Below, in pieces: positions 46,999 through 58,315 of a DNA stretch of 64,000 bases. The position numbers were made by a program, and so were the translations under genes. The notes under the pieces are model-generated. The model worked only from the letters and a program-made list of their open reading frames with translations. It ran no database searches and was not told the origin of the DNA. This DNA comes from Auricularia sp. M13 (taxonomy: Eukaryota; Basidiomycota; Agaricomycetes; Auriculariales; Auriculariaceae): contig CM073201.1 in NCBI GenBank assembly GCA_037042915.1, positions 3,224,001 through 3,288,000 on the forward strand, given 5' to 3'. The stretch's first letter is position 1. Every line of letters begins with the position of its first letter.

Positions 46999-47046
46999 TG
47001 TGGTCTCTGGTCTCTGGTCTCTGGTCTCTGGTCTCTGGTCTCAGGC
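46942..47046 (+). repeat. Microsatellite (CTGGCT)n then (CTCTGGT)n
   Basis: Runs of TCTGGC and then GTCTCTG units in direct succession, between the ORF remnant and the Gypsy 5' LTR. The interval 47047-47225 is AT-rich with nothing recognised. Confidence 0.85.
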
Positions 47047-47225
47047 CTCTGTGGGGAGCATTTGGCAAGTACCCCTTTCATTTCCTGATATTATATAGAT
47101 ACTTTTTTGTAACCTTGAAATATATTTTATTTTACCTTATTCACATTCTGTGTCCACTTCTGTGCAAGGAAAACAGGAGATTCAAAGAGCATCAACAAGG
47201 AGATCCCGGCTGATGCGCTGCGCGG

Positions 47226-48792
47226 TGATCGGGCAGAAATTGACACGCCGGAAAAATCGCGTCCCTTTCAAGATAAAGGCGACATAGCAAGACACAATAC
47301 AAACTCGAATACAGTACTACCACACATCCCGACAACAACGAAGACCGCAAATCAACAAGAACAGCATCCCGAAATGGAACACGCGACGCACACCGGCAAG
47401 ACCCGACATCTCTCCAGCATGGACAACTTGGCGACAACGGCTCGGCAACCACAATCCCTTCTATTGGACCTCAAGCACGACTCCCGGATTTGCCTTTCGA
47501 GACTCCCAGAGTATGCGCGAAGGACGAACGATCCGTCTCCAAGAGCAGGCGAGCATGTTCCGTGTTCGCCTCCCGAAAGTGTCCCAGCACACGACCGCGT
47601 GCTACTCCGGCAAAGACACCACGACCACGAAGGTGCGCAGTCGCCCTGGCTGCGAAGGAATATTCTCGACGCCGCTGTCTCCGGTTCCAAGGGATCACCA
47701 GCAACCGAGAACGATCCTGACTCATTCACCCAAAATCGTTATCGGCACCTGCGCATTCGCGAACACGTCACCCGCTGCGACCTCGGACCATATCCAGACC
47801 AGGGTCTAGGGCATCCTTCCTCTCTACTGTCCCTGAGCATGTGCACCCTGAGAAACCGGGGAAATGCGGAACACGAAACCCATACTAGGGGAATCCCGTC
47901 ATCGTGATCGCAGCGCACTTTCCCACGGTCTATGGCGTCATCCAAACGGCAGGGCAGGCCGCAGCACACTTGTGGACGATCGGTAGTCTTTCCTCGGAGC
48001 AAATTCTGAATCACACGCTCACGGGATTGGCCTCTCATTAGCTCCCGAGAACGGATTGCGCAACCCGCAGGCGCGCGCAGTCCGCATGTGACAATCGGGA
48101 ACTCTTCCTATCGCATGGGCATTATCGGTACAGCTCGGGACATGGTTTTGATTGGCTTGGCATTCTCCTGTATAAACGCGATAGGTAGTTAGGTAGTTTT
48201 CCCTTAGCACAGCGGCTCACGAGCATCCGGCTCACCAGTAGTTCAGTATCGCGCACTCCGGCGCCCAGTTCTCGTACTCGCACCCGTCCTCCGTTCTAGT
48301 CCGTACGCAATCGAAGTCCCAGTCACCTTCTGCCATCTCCGTTGGCCCCAAGTCCCGTTTTCCCCCTTCCCTCGGTGCGTAGTCGCGACTTCCGTGATTG
48401 CACACCATCTTCCCTCCTCTCCTACTACGACTTCTCCATCCGAACCGTGCTACTTCTGTTCGTCGCGTTCGCACGCAGTCATAGACTTCGCCAGTGCAGC
48501 GACGAAGAAAAGACGCACTCCGTCTCACAATCCTCCTCTCCCGTGCACCCTCTTCTCGTAGACGACTCCACACGAGTAGTCTCGAGCTCTCCGGATACGA
48601 ATTCGGGTTCCCCCTCGTCTTCGTGATCCTCACTCGGGTTTTGATCATACACACTCGAGACCATATCCCCGTTTCACCCCTACCTCTATATCTATTCTCT
48701 CGTGTGTTGGGTATACTCCACCCACCCACCCTTTTGATCTGCGGCTCCTCCCTACTCCTGGATTCATTGTCTTAGTCTTCCCTGGCTGTTCA
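47226..48792 (+). repeat. Gypsy 5' LTR
   Basis: Starts TGATCGGGCAGAAATTGACA and ends CCCTGGCTGTTCA. Compared with the 3' LTR it has ACCGGGGAAATG (extra G), CATTAGCTCC (A for G), TATAAACGCG (one A fewer) and CACTCCGTC (one C fewer). Confidence 0.9.
48171..48177 (+). promoter_or_regulatory. LTR TATA box candidate
   Basis: TATAAAC follows CATTCTCCTG in the 5' LTR. Its 3' LTR counterpart is TATAAAAC near 60354. The position, about 1 kb into the LTR, would place the U3/R boundary shortly after it. Confidence 0.5.
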
Positions 48793-48795
48793 AAG

Positions 48796-48812
48796 TGGTG
48801 ACCACCGCAGGG
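48796..48812 (+). other. Candidate primer-binding site
   Basis: TGGTGACCACCGCAGGG begins three bases after the LTR end and starts with TGG, complementary to the CCA end of a tRNA. The matching tRNA was not identified. Confidence 0.4.
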
Positions 48813-49225
48813 AGTCTTTGAACTAGTCTTACAAACGGTTCAGGCTCCCTGTTTATCCCTTTCACACACCCCCACCACTTACTTGCGTCGAGATTGCGAC
48901 GGCTTCACCTGGTCCTGCCGCACGAACTCGTTCTCGTGTTCGCCAAGCAACCATTCCTGTTGCCTCAACATCATCACTCACGCAAGCGAACCCCCATACA
49001 TCTACATCGGTTTCCTTACCATTTTCCCCCCCTTCTTCCCTCTCTTCTCTCACCCTCTCGGAACGAGACCCTGAGTCGGAACCCGAGTTTCATTCTTCAC
49101 GTTCGCGAGAAGATTCAGATCAAGACGTCGCACCCCGTCGTTCTCGATTTGCTTCACTTGCACCACGCACTCCATCACCTGTCAATCGCATACCTCTCGC
49201 AGAAGAACATCCGTACTTCCAAGAG

Positions 49226-50831
49226 ATGGACGATGACGGAAACCCCCCCAACCCGCCAGGCAATCCAGAAATGGAAGCGGCCTTCGGCAACCTACTGTTC
49301 ACGTTCATGCAGCGTGCAGTACAGAACCTTCCCGCTGTGCCCCCAGGCCAGCAACCTCCAGCCGCTCAACAAGCACGCGTTCCCCTCCCGTACCCAGACG
49401 AAGGGCGCGCGCGCCGATTTGACGGTGACCCATACAAAATCGGGACCTTCCTTGAGACGTTCGAAAATCGGGCGCGACTAGCCACGATTGGAGCCGACCG
49501 ATGGAAGAAGGTTGTGGTTGATTATGTCAACCGTGACACGCGCAATCAGTGGATGCAACTCGAAGAGTTCGGTGATAACTCTACCTGGGAAGAGTTTAAG
49601 GCTCAAGTGTTGCGCGCGTATCCCGAGAACGGTACCATCAAGGAGTATACGTTCGAGGAGCTGAAGGAGAAGATAGATACCTGGAAGGGACGCTGCGCTC
49701 CCCGAGGATGTCAATCGGTATACCCGAGAGTTCAACGCTTGTCAAAAGTCGTTGCAGCGTCAGGGCATCGTGCACCAAAAGCAAGAGCTCTACCTGTCGG
49801 CCTTTACAGCAGAAGAACGCGGGCGTATCGAGAGACGCCTTGAGTGGAAGTTTCCCGACCAGCACTATCACGAACTCGAGATTGATGACATCGCGGACGC
49901 GGTTCGCTTCCTGGCAAAAAACTCGATCGCTGAGATGCCGGGCGCGATTAAACTCGCGTACTCGCCGATTGCAATTAATTCGCGCGAGGTCTCAGTGTCG
50001 GTGCAGCCCCCGGCAGCCGTCAAACGCGAAGGTCCTGATGATCGCCTGATCGCGAGTGTCGCACAGCTCATCGAGGAAAAGTTGCAAGCGCGACTTGGCC
50101 CGGCTCGACCAGTGCATAATCACACGCACGCAACAGGCCCTAGCGGGTATACCGCGGGAAGATTTGGTCCTCCCCGAACGGGTGATACCACCTCCCGGAT
50201 TGGACAGGACCGTTGCCTATTCTGTGACGAATCGGGACACATGATGCGTCAATGCCCCATGCGTCAGGAATACCTGAATGCGGGAAAGATAACGGAAGAT
50301 CCATTGGGAAGGATGGTATTCCCAGGCGGACTGATGATTCCGGGTCCTCGCGAGAAGCCCATTCGCAAGCGTATTGACGAGTACTGGGAGGCTCAGGCAC
50401 GGTCGCACTACTACGATTCCGTGATGCTGTTGGACGGCGACGTTGACCCAGTCGATTACGAAGACGACCAGTTGCTCCCCGAGGAACGCGAGTACCAAGC
50501 GTTTCTTATGATGCGCGAACAAGTGCACAACTACGAGACCACTGGGCGCTTTCGACCGAGCAATAAGAAGTTCGATGGTGTAGAACTTCCGGCGCGACGC
50601 TGGGGGCCAGCCTCGCAGCAGAAGAACACGGAACGGTACCCGGAATCCTCCCGTCCCGGCAGCTGCTCGCGCCAGCACTCCCGTCAGTCAACAAGCTCCA
50701 CCTCAACGCGCACCAGAGAGGCCGGCCAATCTGCAGGTCCCAATTCCACTCGACGAGGTAGCTCGCAAACACGCCGACCTGACCAAGAAAGCCGCAGACA
50801 AGATGGAAGAAGCCGGCATGACATTTCGTAA
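49226..50831 (+). pseudogene. gag: Gypsy gag, frameshifted
   Basis: The first frame opens MDDDGNPPNPPGNPEMEAAF and carries the capsid core (RRFDGDPYKIGTFLETFENR, WKKVVVDYV, WEEFKAQVLRAYP). Near 49695 the frame shifts by one. The next frame continues DVNRYTREFNACQKSLQ and ends in the nucleocapsid zinc knuckle CLFCDESGHMMRQC (CX2CX4HX4C, at 50217-50258). After about 50620 the frame shifts again, and its residual tail is Ser/Arg-rich nonsense ending at 50831, while a second frame continues toward protease. Gag packages the element RNA. This copy could not make an uninterrupted product. Confidence 0.85.
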
Positions 50832-51542
50832 CAAGGCTCCCGCAACCGACGATTCGATGGCCGAACAACTGTTCATGCGCGTACTCGAGCTTCCAATCAC
50901 GGCAACGATTCGGGAACTGCTCGCGACTTCAGGAGACATCCGCCGCTTGGCACAGAAGTACACTACGACGAGGCGAACTCCTGTGAGCGAAGTACATATC
51001 ATCGACCAGGACGACGGCGACGACGGCGACGTCAATGACGTGTTTCAAGTTGTCGCGTGGGAGCAATCGCTGCAGTGGACGCCTTCGGGAGACTTCGCGG
51101 CGCACGAGTCACTACCGTTGATGGTCATCACCGCCGACATCGAAGGAGTCCCCATCGAGACAATCATCGACACAGGGTCGACTATCTGCTGCATGAGTGA
51201 TCGCGTATGGAGGAAGATTGGCTCACCCGTGTACTCGGAAAAGTCAACCAACATGCGCGACGCGAATGGCAACGTAGCCGGCACCTTGGGCGCGATTGTC
51301 GACCAAGAAGTCATCATCGGAGGACTCAAGTTCTTCATCACCATACACGTCGTCCCGAACGCGCCATTCAGTCTCATTCTCGGAACACCCTTCTGCGCAA
51401 TCGCCTCGATCGAAATCTCGTGCCGCCCTTCGTCGAAATGGTGCTCAAGATCACCGACCCGAATACGGACAAGACCGTGCTTATTCCCGGATCCGCCAAA
51501 CCGCCGCGCTGTCGCGTTCGCGCGCACTGTAGACTCGCCTAA
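50632..51542 (+). pseudogene. Gypsy protease region, frameshifted
   Basis: The frame carries EVARKHADLTKKAADKMEEA, then the retropepsin active site ETIIDTGSTICCMSDRVW and the flap/late strand FSLILGTPFCAIASIEI. The DTG triad and ILGxPF match Gypsy aspartic proteases. Around 51415 the frame shifts; a second frame then continues FVEMVLKITDPNTDKTVLIP to a stop at 51542. The catalytic site is intact but separated from gag and from reverse transcriptase by shifts. Confidence 0.8.
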
Positions 51543-51548
51543 GGATTT

Positions 51549-52725
51549 TTGATGCGGAGAGAACGCGCCTCTCCGTTCCGCAATATACAACCCCTGTTCT
51601 TCTATGATCGTCTTGTGGGCGTTTCGCAAGATGTTCGCGAAAGGTTCAAGGACCCTGTCATCCTTGCGATGTTTGGGTTCATGCTGCTAATGTCACTTCC
51701 CAAAGAGTTAGTTCCCGCTTGGGTTCGCGCTCTTGTTCTCGGGATTGCGGCAGGACACGCGGGTACCTTGGTTCTTCAGCAGCCGGAGACAGCTGCGAGG
51801 ATAGAAGAAGTTGTGGAGGACAAAAACCCTCGGCGACGTCGACGGTCGCGCAGAGGTCGCAAGAGAGGTAAAGCAAGTGTACTAACCACCCCGACCAATG
51901 ATGACCCCTCTGAGGGAGGGGATGGTGTACAAGAAGCTTATCCCGACGAGCGACTTCTCGAGAACCGACTCCGGTATCTCTACGGCTTTGGATTCACGGA
52001 ACAAAACGGCAATGGAAACGGGACGGCCCAAACAATGCTCATAGAGGATCTGCCTAACCCGGAAACGGAAGGCAAATCGGACGATCAGCCTCAAGATCAG
52101 CAACACGCAATTACGATGACATCCACGACCATTCCGATTGAGGTCTACACGCTCGATTCGGACAATCGGTTTGCGCAGCCGAGACCATACATCTTTCTCC
52201 TCAATGAAGATGGCACCCGAGTCGTCCCGCAAACGGAAGAAGACACGTGGGAACGCGACGAAGACTTCGCTATGACGGTAACACTGACGATCGGCGACGA
52301 CGCGCACTTCGCAATGCCTCCACGACCAGTCAAAACGGTACCGCCGCTACAATTGTCACGTGACGCGCGCAACTTTCGGCACCCGCAAGCTATTCCCATG
52401 GGCGTCAGCGAACTCGAGTTTCCGTCACGCAAACCGGCTGGCATTGACACTGGCATCTTCGCGACTGTCTTTAACGTGATGGAACGGAGACAGCCGAAGG
52501 GCGAAGACAAACAGCGACCCGGGAACGCGGCAGGACTCGGACGGAGGCCCTACAAGTCCGCGTTACTCAAGGTACACCCGCAGAACGCTCCGATGCCAGA
52601 GGAATACCGGATAGTACGACGACGACCGTCTGATCCGCTGATGACCTTGCCAGTAATCGGCGCCAAACCCGCGGATTTCGTGCCCACGGCATATGTGACG
52701 ACGGAACGAATGGCCGGCATCAAGA
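51549..52725 (+). pseudogene. Pol linker with hydrophobic segments and Arg-rich patch
   Basis: Start of a 582-codon open frame (to 53297) that becomes reverse transcriptase. Before the RT part, about residues 36-80 contain two hydrophobic stretches (VILAMFGFMLLMSLPKELV and WVRALVLGIAAGHAGTLVL), followed by a basic patch (RRRRRSRRGRKRGK) and an acidic, low-complexity region. Such membrane-like segments are unusual between Gypsy protease and RT. They may be a family-specific domain. No known domain recognised. Confidence 0.5.
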
Positions 52726-54215
52726 TTGAGGACTCTGCGCATTTGTGGGACGAGGAAAAGAAGCTGTTCAAAGCTATCGTCGCTGCCAATGAAACCGCGT
52801 TTGCATGGACAGAGGCGGAACGAGGTCGCTTTCGATCAGACTACTTCCCGCCTGTCAAACTCGCCGTGCTTCCGCATGTGCCATGGACCAAACGTCATGT
52901 GCCGATACCACCCTCTATTCGCGACAGTCTCATCGAGCTGTTAAAGGAGAAGATCAAAGCCGGCGTATATGAAGAGTGCAACTCCTCGTATCGCAACAGT
53001 TGGTTCTGCGTCGTGAAGAAAGATGGCAAGAGTCTTCGCATAGTGCATGATTTGCAGCCGCTTAACGAGCATACCATTCGGGATGCGGGTCTCATTCCCC
53101 AGCCTGATGAGTTCTCGGAAGAGTGCGCGGGATTCACGCTATTGTCGGTACTCGACCTATTCTCATCTTACGACCAGCAACTGATTGATGAGGCTTACCG
53201 TGACCTGACGGCGTTTCAAACACCTGTCGGGTACTACGGAATGTTGGATTGCCAATGGGGTACACGAACTCAGTTCCCATTCAGCAAGCAAACGTAACCT
53301 TCATCCTGCTCGACGAGATTCCGCGATTCGCGAACTGCTTTATCGACGCGTTGTCGGGAAAGGCTCGCGGTCGTACTACAAAAACGACAGACGGACGTAC
53401 CAGACGCATCCGGACAACCCGGGAATACGGCATTACGTATGGGAACACGCGATGACGCTAAACCGGATCCTTCATCGTTTGAAGAAGGCGGGTGCTTCCG
53501 TTTCGGGAAAGAAGGCAATCATTGCACAGCCTGAGGCAGTCATTGTGGGGTATCGTTGCAACTTCGAAGGGAGACATCCTGAGAAGGGAAACGTCAAGAA
53601 GATACTCGACTGGCCGACGCCGCAGAATGTGACACATGTGCGCGCTTTTCTTGGGACGTGTGGCGTATCGAAACTCTGGATCAAAGACTTCGCGCGTGAG
53701 GCTCGGCCGCTGTACCAGCTCACAAAGAAGGACGCAGAGTTCGAGTGGACTCCCGAGTGCGATGCAGCGATGCAGCGGCACAAGAAGTTGGTCACGGAAG
53801 CCCCAGGACTCAAGCCGATTGACTACGCGTCATACAACGATGTCATACTCGCAGTCGACTCGTCCGTCATTGGTGTTGGCTACATTCTGCTACAACTAGG
53901 CGACGACAAGAAGCGGTACCCATCGCGGTATGGATCCATCACGTGGAACGATCGCGAAAGTCGATATTCGCAGGCGAAACTCGAACTACATGGGCTGTTT
54001 CGATCATTAAGGGCTGTGCGCGCATACATTTATGGCGTACACTCCTTGGTGGTAGAAGTCGACGCGAAGTACATCAAGGGAATGCTCAACAACCCGGACA
54101 TGCAGCCCAACGCGACTATCAACCGTTGGATTGCGGGCGTTTTGTTGTTCAACCCGAGAATAGTGCATGTCCCTGCGACGAAACACACGGGAGCGGACGG
54201 ACTTTCACGAAGACC
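52726..54215 (+). pseudogene. pol: Gypsy reverse transcriptase and RNase H, frameshifted
   Basis: RT motifs in order are FPPVKLAVLPHVPWTKRHVP, CNSSYRNSWFCVVKKDGKSL, RIVHDLQPLNEHTIRDAGLI, LDLFSSYDQQLIDEAYRDLT and (after a shift near 53250) MGYTNSVPIQQANVTFILLD. The catalytic FxDD motif is altered: the frame reads CFIDALSG, so the second Asp is missing, and another shift follows near 53365. After 53452 the frame is open again with ILHRLKKAGASVSGKK, FLGTCGVSKLWIKDFAR and the RNase H core VILAVDSSVIGVGYILL, SRYSQAKLELHGLF and VEVDAKYIKGMLNNPDMQ, KHTGADGLSRR. Identity as Gypsy RT-RNase H is clear. It cannot be active as read. Confidence 0.85.
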
Positions 54216-56114
54216 GGCAGCACCTGAAGACGAGGACGAGCCCGACGATGCAGACGAGTGGTTGGACAAGGCTTTGGGATTTGCGATAGAACTCGAAAAC
54301 GCGCGAAGACCCGTCTTCGATCACATGTTTGAGAGCACTCCGCGACTCGCAAAGGCGTTGGGAATTCAGCTCAACGTGCCCCAGCGGCCACGTCATCAAC
54401 AGGAAGTCTTCATTTTCGACGTATACGCGACGCTGCGTAGTGGTGCGAGGACGCAACCATCCAAAGTACCCCGCGGAGAGGAGTCAGACTCCGACAAAAA
54501 CGCGCGCGAAAACGACGAAAATGAAGATTCTGGTGACGAATCCGTCTCAGGCGAGGAGGACGAACAAGAGCAGCAAGAAGGACGTCCCGCAAGTCCCGAA
54601 CGCGAAAAGGAGCAATCGCAAGAGCCAATGCAAGAGGCGAACGCGGAAACTCGAATTTGGGAAATAGCAACAGAACCCGAAGGAGAAGTCAAGATTCCTA
54701 GAGGCGCAAAAGGACGACGACGCGACAAAGAGCTACCGACCATCTTCAAGTTCCTACAGTCGGGCGACCGCGACCCGAATATGCCGCGCGACAAGTTTCA
54801 CGCGTTGGTACGCAAGGCATCTCATTATTTCGTACTTGGCGACGTACTCTACCGGCGAAGCGAAGACGGAAGGCACAAGGCAGTGGTATTCGACAACGAC
54901 AAGCGACTAGAGAAGATGAAGCTCGCGCACGACGAACTTGGGCACAAAGGATACTTTCCGGTTCGCGCACACGTGCGAACGGTATTTCTGGCACGATATG
55001 GACACGGACATTCGCTGGTATCTACGCACTTGTCATCAGTGCCAGATTCGCCAATTGGGGCACCAGCGGATTCCGCAAAGCGGTGCCATTCGCATACCCG
55101 CCTATTCTTCAAGTGTCACATTGACGTGATGCTCATGTCGGTAATGTCCGAAGGCAAGAAGGCGTTGGTGCAGGGCAGATGCGCGACAGCCAGCTTCCCG
55201 GAATGGAGAGCTCTCGCGAAAGTGACTGGCGTCACTCTCGGGCGATTCATTTTCGAAGAGATACTTTGCCGCTGGGGAGTTCGCAGAAATCGCTACCGAT
55301 AACGGCGCGGACGTCGTAAAGGCAGTCGATTATCTCAGTGAGAAACACGGGATCCGTCATATTCGCATATCGGCGTACAATTCGCGAGCAAATGGCATAG
55401 TCGAGCGCAAGCACTTTGATGTGCGCGAATCACTCATGAAGGCGTGTGGTACCGAACCACAGAAGTGGGCCTCTAAGGCACACTCAGTCTTCTGGGCGGA
55501 ACGCGTGACGGTAAAGAAGCACCTCGGAATGTCACCGTATCGAATGGTACATGGATGCGAGCCCGTGCTCCCTCTCGATTTCGAACAGGCGACCTGGCTT
55601 GTCCCGCCAATGCAACCCCCGATGACAACGGAGGAGCTTATTGCAACACGGGCGCGTCAGCTGGAGAAACGAGACGAGGACATTGCTGCGATGAGGGAAC
55701 GAGTGCGGCAGTTCCGCGCAAAAGCGGCTGAGCGTATGCTCAAGAGCTATCACGGACTCAAAGCACCGGACAACATTGCGCCAGGCACGCTCGTACTGGT
55801 CAAGAACTCGAGAATCGAACTAGAGCACAATCGGAAACCAACACCGAGATGGCTAGGGCCGTTTATTGTGCTCAGGAGACATTCGGGAGGATCATACATT
55901 TGTGCGGAACTCGACTCTGCAGTAATTGTGGATCGAATTGCGGCAGCACGTGTACGCCTCTATCACGCTCGTGCAAATGTGCGTTACAACGTCAAGCAAA
56001 TCGTGGAGAATACGCCGCAATACGTTTGGGAGCGGGCTTAACGCGCCGCAACCAGTCGACGACGAAGAAGATGAAACCGAGCTCGACGCCGACCACGGGA
56101 CCAACGACAATTAA
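54216..56114 (+). pseudogene. pol: Gypsy integrase, frameshifted, with C-terminal domain
   Basis: An acidic Glu/Asp/Gln linker precedes the integrase. The HHCC zinc domain spans two frames: HDELGHKGYFPVRAH in one, then CERYFWHDMDTD and LRTCHQCQIRQLGHQ in another (shift near 54965). The catalytic D,D(35)E triad is visible as HIDVMLM, ATDNGAD and NGIVERKH, again with shifts near 55080 and 55280. The last open frame (55421-56041) holds the C-terminal domain, with LVKNSRIELEHNRKPTPRWLGPFIVL, the G/D-x-W-LGP pattern of Gypsy integrases. A short acidic tail to 56114 lies in a neighbouring frame. I see no chromodomain. Confidence 0.8.
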
Positions 56115-56383
56115 CGAAGTTCATTCATGCCAACACTCTCGGCTCGGCAAAAATATTTATTTTCGACTTTTGTTACACTCAGTAAGTAGTTCCGGAGCCT
56201 TTTTGCACTCATTTTTGCGTTTCAGACTTCAAGTTCACTCTGTACAACAAAGACGAGACAAGTTCGATGTGATTGCGGGCGACTTTGGTCGCAAACGAGT
56301 ACAAAAGGGGCGCGGAGGCCAATTCGGCGAAAACGACATACGGGACGCCGCATGCGAAACGCGAGAAGCTACCTGCGGGACAC

Positions 56384-57944
56384 TCAAGAAGCCTTGCTCA
56401 TCGGACGCGAGGGCACCTTCGGGGTCGCCAAGGGGGCGAGCTCGTCGACGAGCTCTCCTTCGGCATCAGCCTCAGTGCCGGCGGCGATGGCGCTCCCCGC
56501 GCGAGCCGCGTGGATTTCCTTCATTTCCTGCGCGAACCCGGGCAGGGTGGCACGGATCTCCGACAAGTCGAGTTTGAGGGCCTTGAGGCGCGTCGAGTGT
56601 TCCGTGAGGAACGCGAAGGGCATCATGAGAGCGTTGACGAGCTCCTCGTCGCGCTTGAAGAAGTGCTTGAGCAGCAACTCGAAGTCGAGGTAGCCTGTGT
56701 TGCGCGCGATGTTCTCCTGAGACGAGGGCGACACCCTGTACGGCACGAACTTCTCGTCGCGCAGGAATGGCGGCGCGAGGATGTCGGGCTTGAAGTCCGA
56801 GTCCGTCTTCGTGCGCTTGCGGGGAGAGAGCGTGGACGAACCCGCGATCGGCGACGAGTCGCGCTTTCGCTTCTGCAACACGTGATCAGTGGGATATCGA
56901 GGCGCGGGAAAGTCGAGGACGAACCGAGGCGCTCTCGACGTACTCGTCACCGTCCTCGGGCTCCGGCGTGGGCGTGTGCTCGGCCTCCTCGTCGCAGAGC
57001 GTGAAGCAGACGCGCTTCGAACCGTGGCTGCGCCAGCAGGCGTAGCAGGCCTTCGTGTCCGCCCACTGGAGGCAGTTGCGCCACTGGAAGTTGGGCGCGA
57101 CTTGAGAGCGACTCTCCCCTAAGCCGCGGCACCACTCGCAGAGGAAGGCGGACATGATGGTCGTCGACGTGTGCGGGTAGAACGAGAGCATGAGGAGCTT
57201 CTTCTCCTCGGGGAACTGGCGCAGCGGGGAAGGCATCTCGTCGAGCTCGACGCCGAGGCTACCGTACAGCGAGCGGATCGTAAGCAGCGCGTTGCGGTGC
57301 GCAGAGCCGAAATCGAAAGTGTACGCCCCGAGATCGAGGAGACGAGTCGCTTGCCGCTTCCAGTGATTGTAGGCGCGAGCGGGACGAGGGCCCTGGTCGT
57401 TGTGGCAAGCGCCGGCCGCGAACTTGTATGCCAGAAAGAGGCGCGCAAGGAAGATAAAGGCGGGCGGTGCTCCTCGTCGAGCTCCTCGTAGCACTCGGAG
57501 GGGATGACGCAGTACGCGGCCAACATGAAGCAACACACGGGTTCCGAGTCGTCGTCGTAGCCAGCGATCTGCGAGACCGTCAGCATAAACGCGCGCTTCC
57601 AATATCGTACCACGTACCGGGAAGTGGGAGAGAATCTCATGCTCGTTCTTGCCGGTGCGAATGGCCGTGAGGAATAGCACGAACTTGTTGGCGTCAAGGA
57701 GAGCGTCGCGGCGCGGCTGGTCGCCGTGGCAGCAGACGAAGGACGAAGGAAGCGAAGAGTCCAACACGGGCGGGTCGTCAGGAGCGTTCCAGTATTCAGC
57801 AAGGGCCGCGAGATCCACGGGCACGGGCTCCTCCACGGGCGGAGGCGGTGGCTCCACAGCAGCGCGCGACGACCACCAGCCTTGGCCTTGGCCTTGCCCT
57901 TGCTGTTCTTCGGGGTCCGTCTTACGAGAGCGGCGGCTGGACAT
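56384..57944 (-). pseudogene. Antisense cargo gene B: Cys-rich coiled-coil protein, one frameshift
   Basis: Minus-strand coding between pol and the 3' LTR. Exon 1 starts MSSRRSRKTDPEEQQGQGQG and has SFVCCHGDQPRRDALLDANK. A 49-nt intron (GTACGT...CGCAG) follows HFP, then GYDDDSEPVCCFMLAAYCVI. A one-base loss near 57465 shifts the frame before LARLFLAYKFAAGACH. Next comes the Cys module CEWCRG...CLQWADTKACYACWRS...RVCFTLC, a second intron (GTTCGT...TTGCAG) and KRKRDSSPIAG with a helical C-terminus (FKRDEELVNALMMPFAFL). Motif order and first-intron position match the gene at 16097-17751. Without the single frameshift it would be about 500 aa. Function unknown. Confidence 0.65.
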
Positions 57945-58315
57945 GAGGGAAAACGCAATGAGAGCAATGCGGGACAGGAACCAACTTATATCCTCAGACA
58001 GGGGGTATTCAGTTCTAGCCCTTCACAAACGACTTGGACGAATTCGGGGACGGTCAGTACGGTTTGCCGTGCAACGGCAGCCTCAGAACAAGCAGCCTGC
58101 GGTCCCGAATGTTCCACGCAACGAGTACCATTCACCCGAGTCAACTTCAGCAAACTCAACTCGCGACAAACACGTGGCGGTGCAAGAAATCAATGCTATT
58201 CCGCGGGAACACTTCCAAGAACATGTCAACTGTCAAACAACTCGACCCTGAGGCGCCGGCGCCGCGTTACTCCGGACGGCCGAACATCGGGACACTGGAC
58301 CGCCACGCACTCGGA

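Noticed and set aside
47374-47907. 178-codon ORF inside the Gypsy 5' LTR
   Set aside because: Repeated in the 3' LTR but ending differently because of a one-base indel. No motif, and LTRs are normally non-coding.
48342-48775. Coding ORFs on both strands of the 5' LTR's second half
   Set aside because: Duplicated in both LTRs with an indel that changes the frame (CACTCCGTC versus CACTCCCGTC), inconsistent with a conserved protein.
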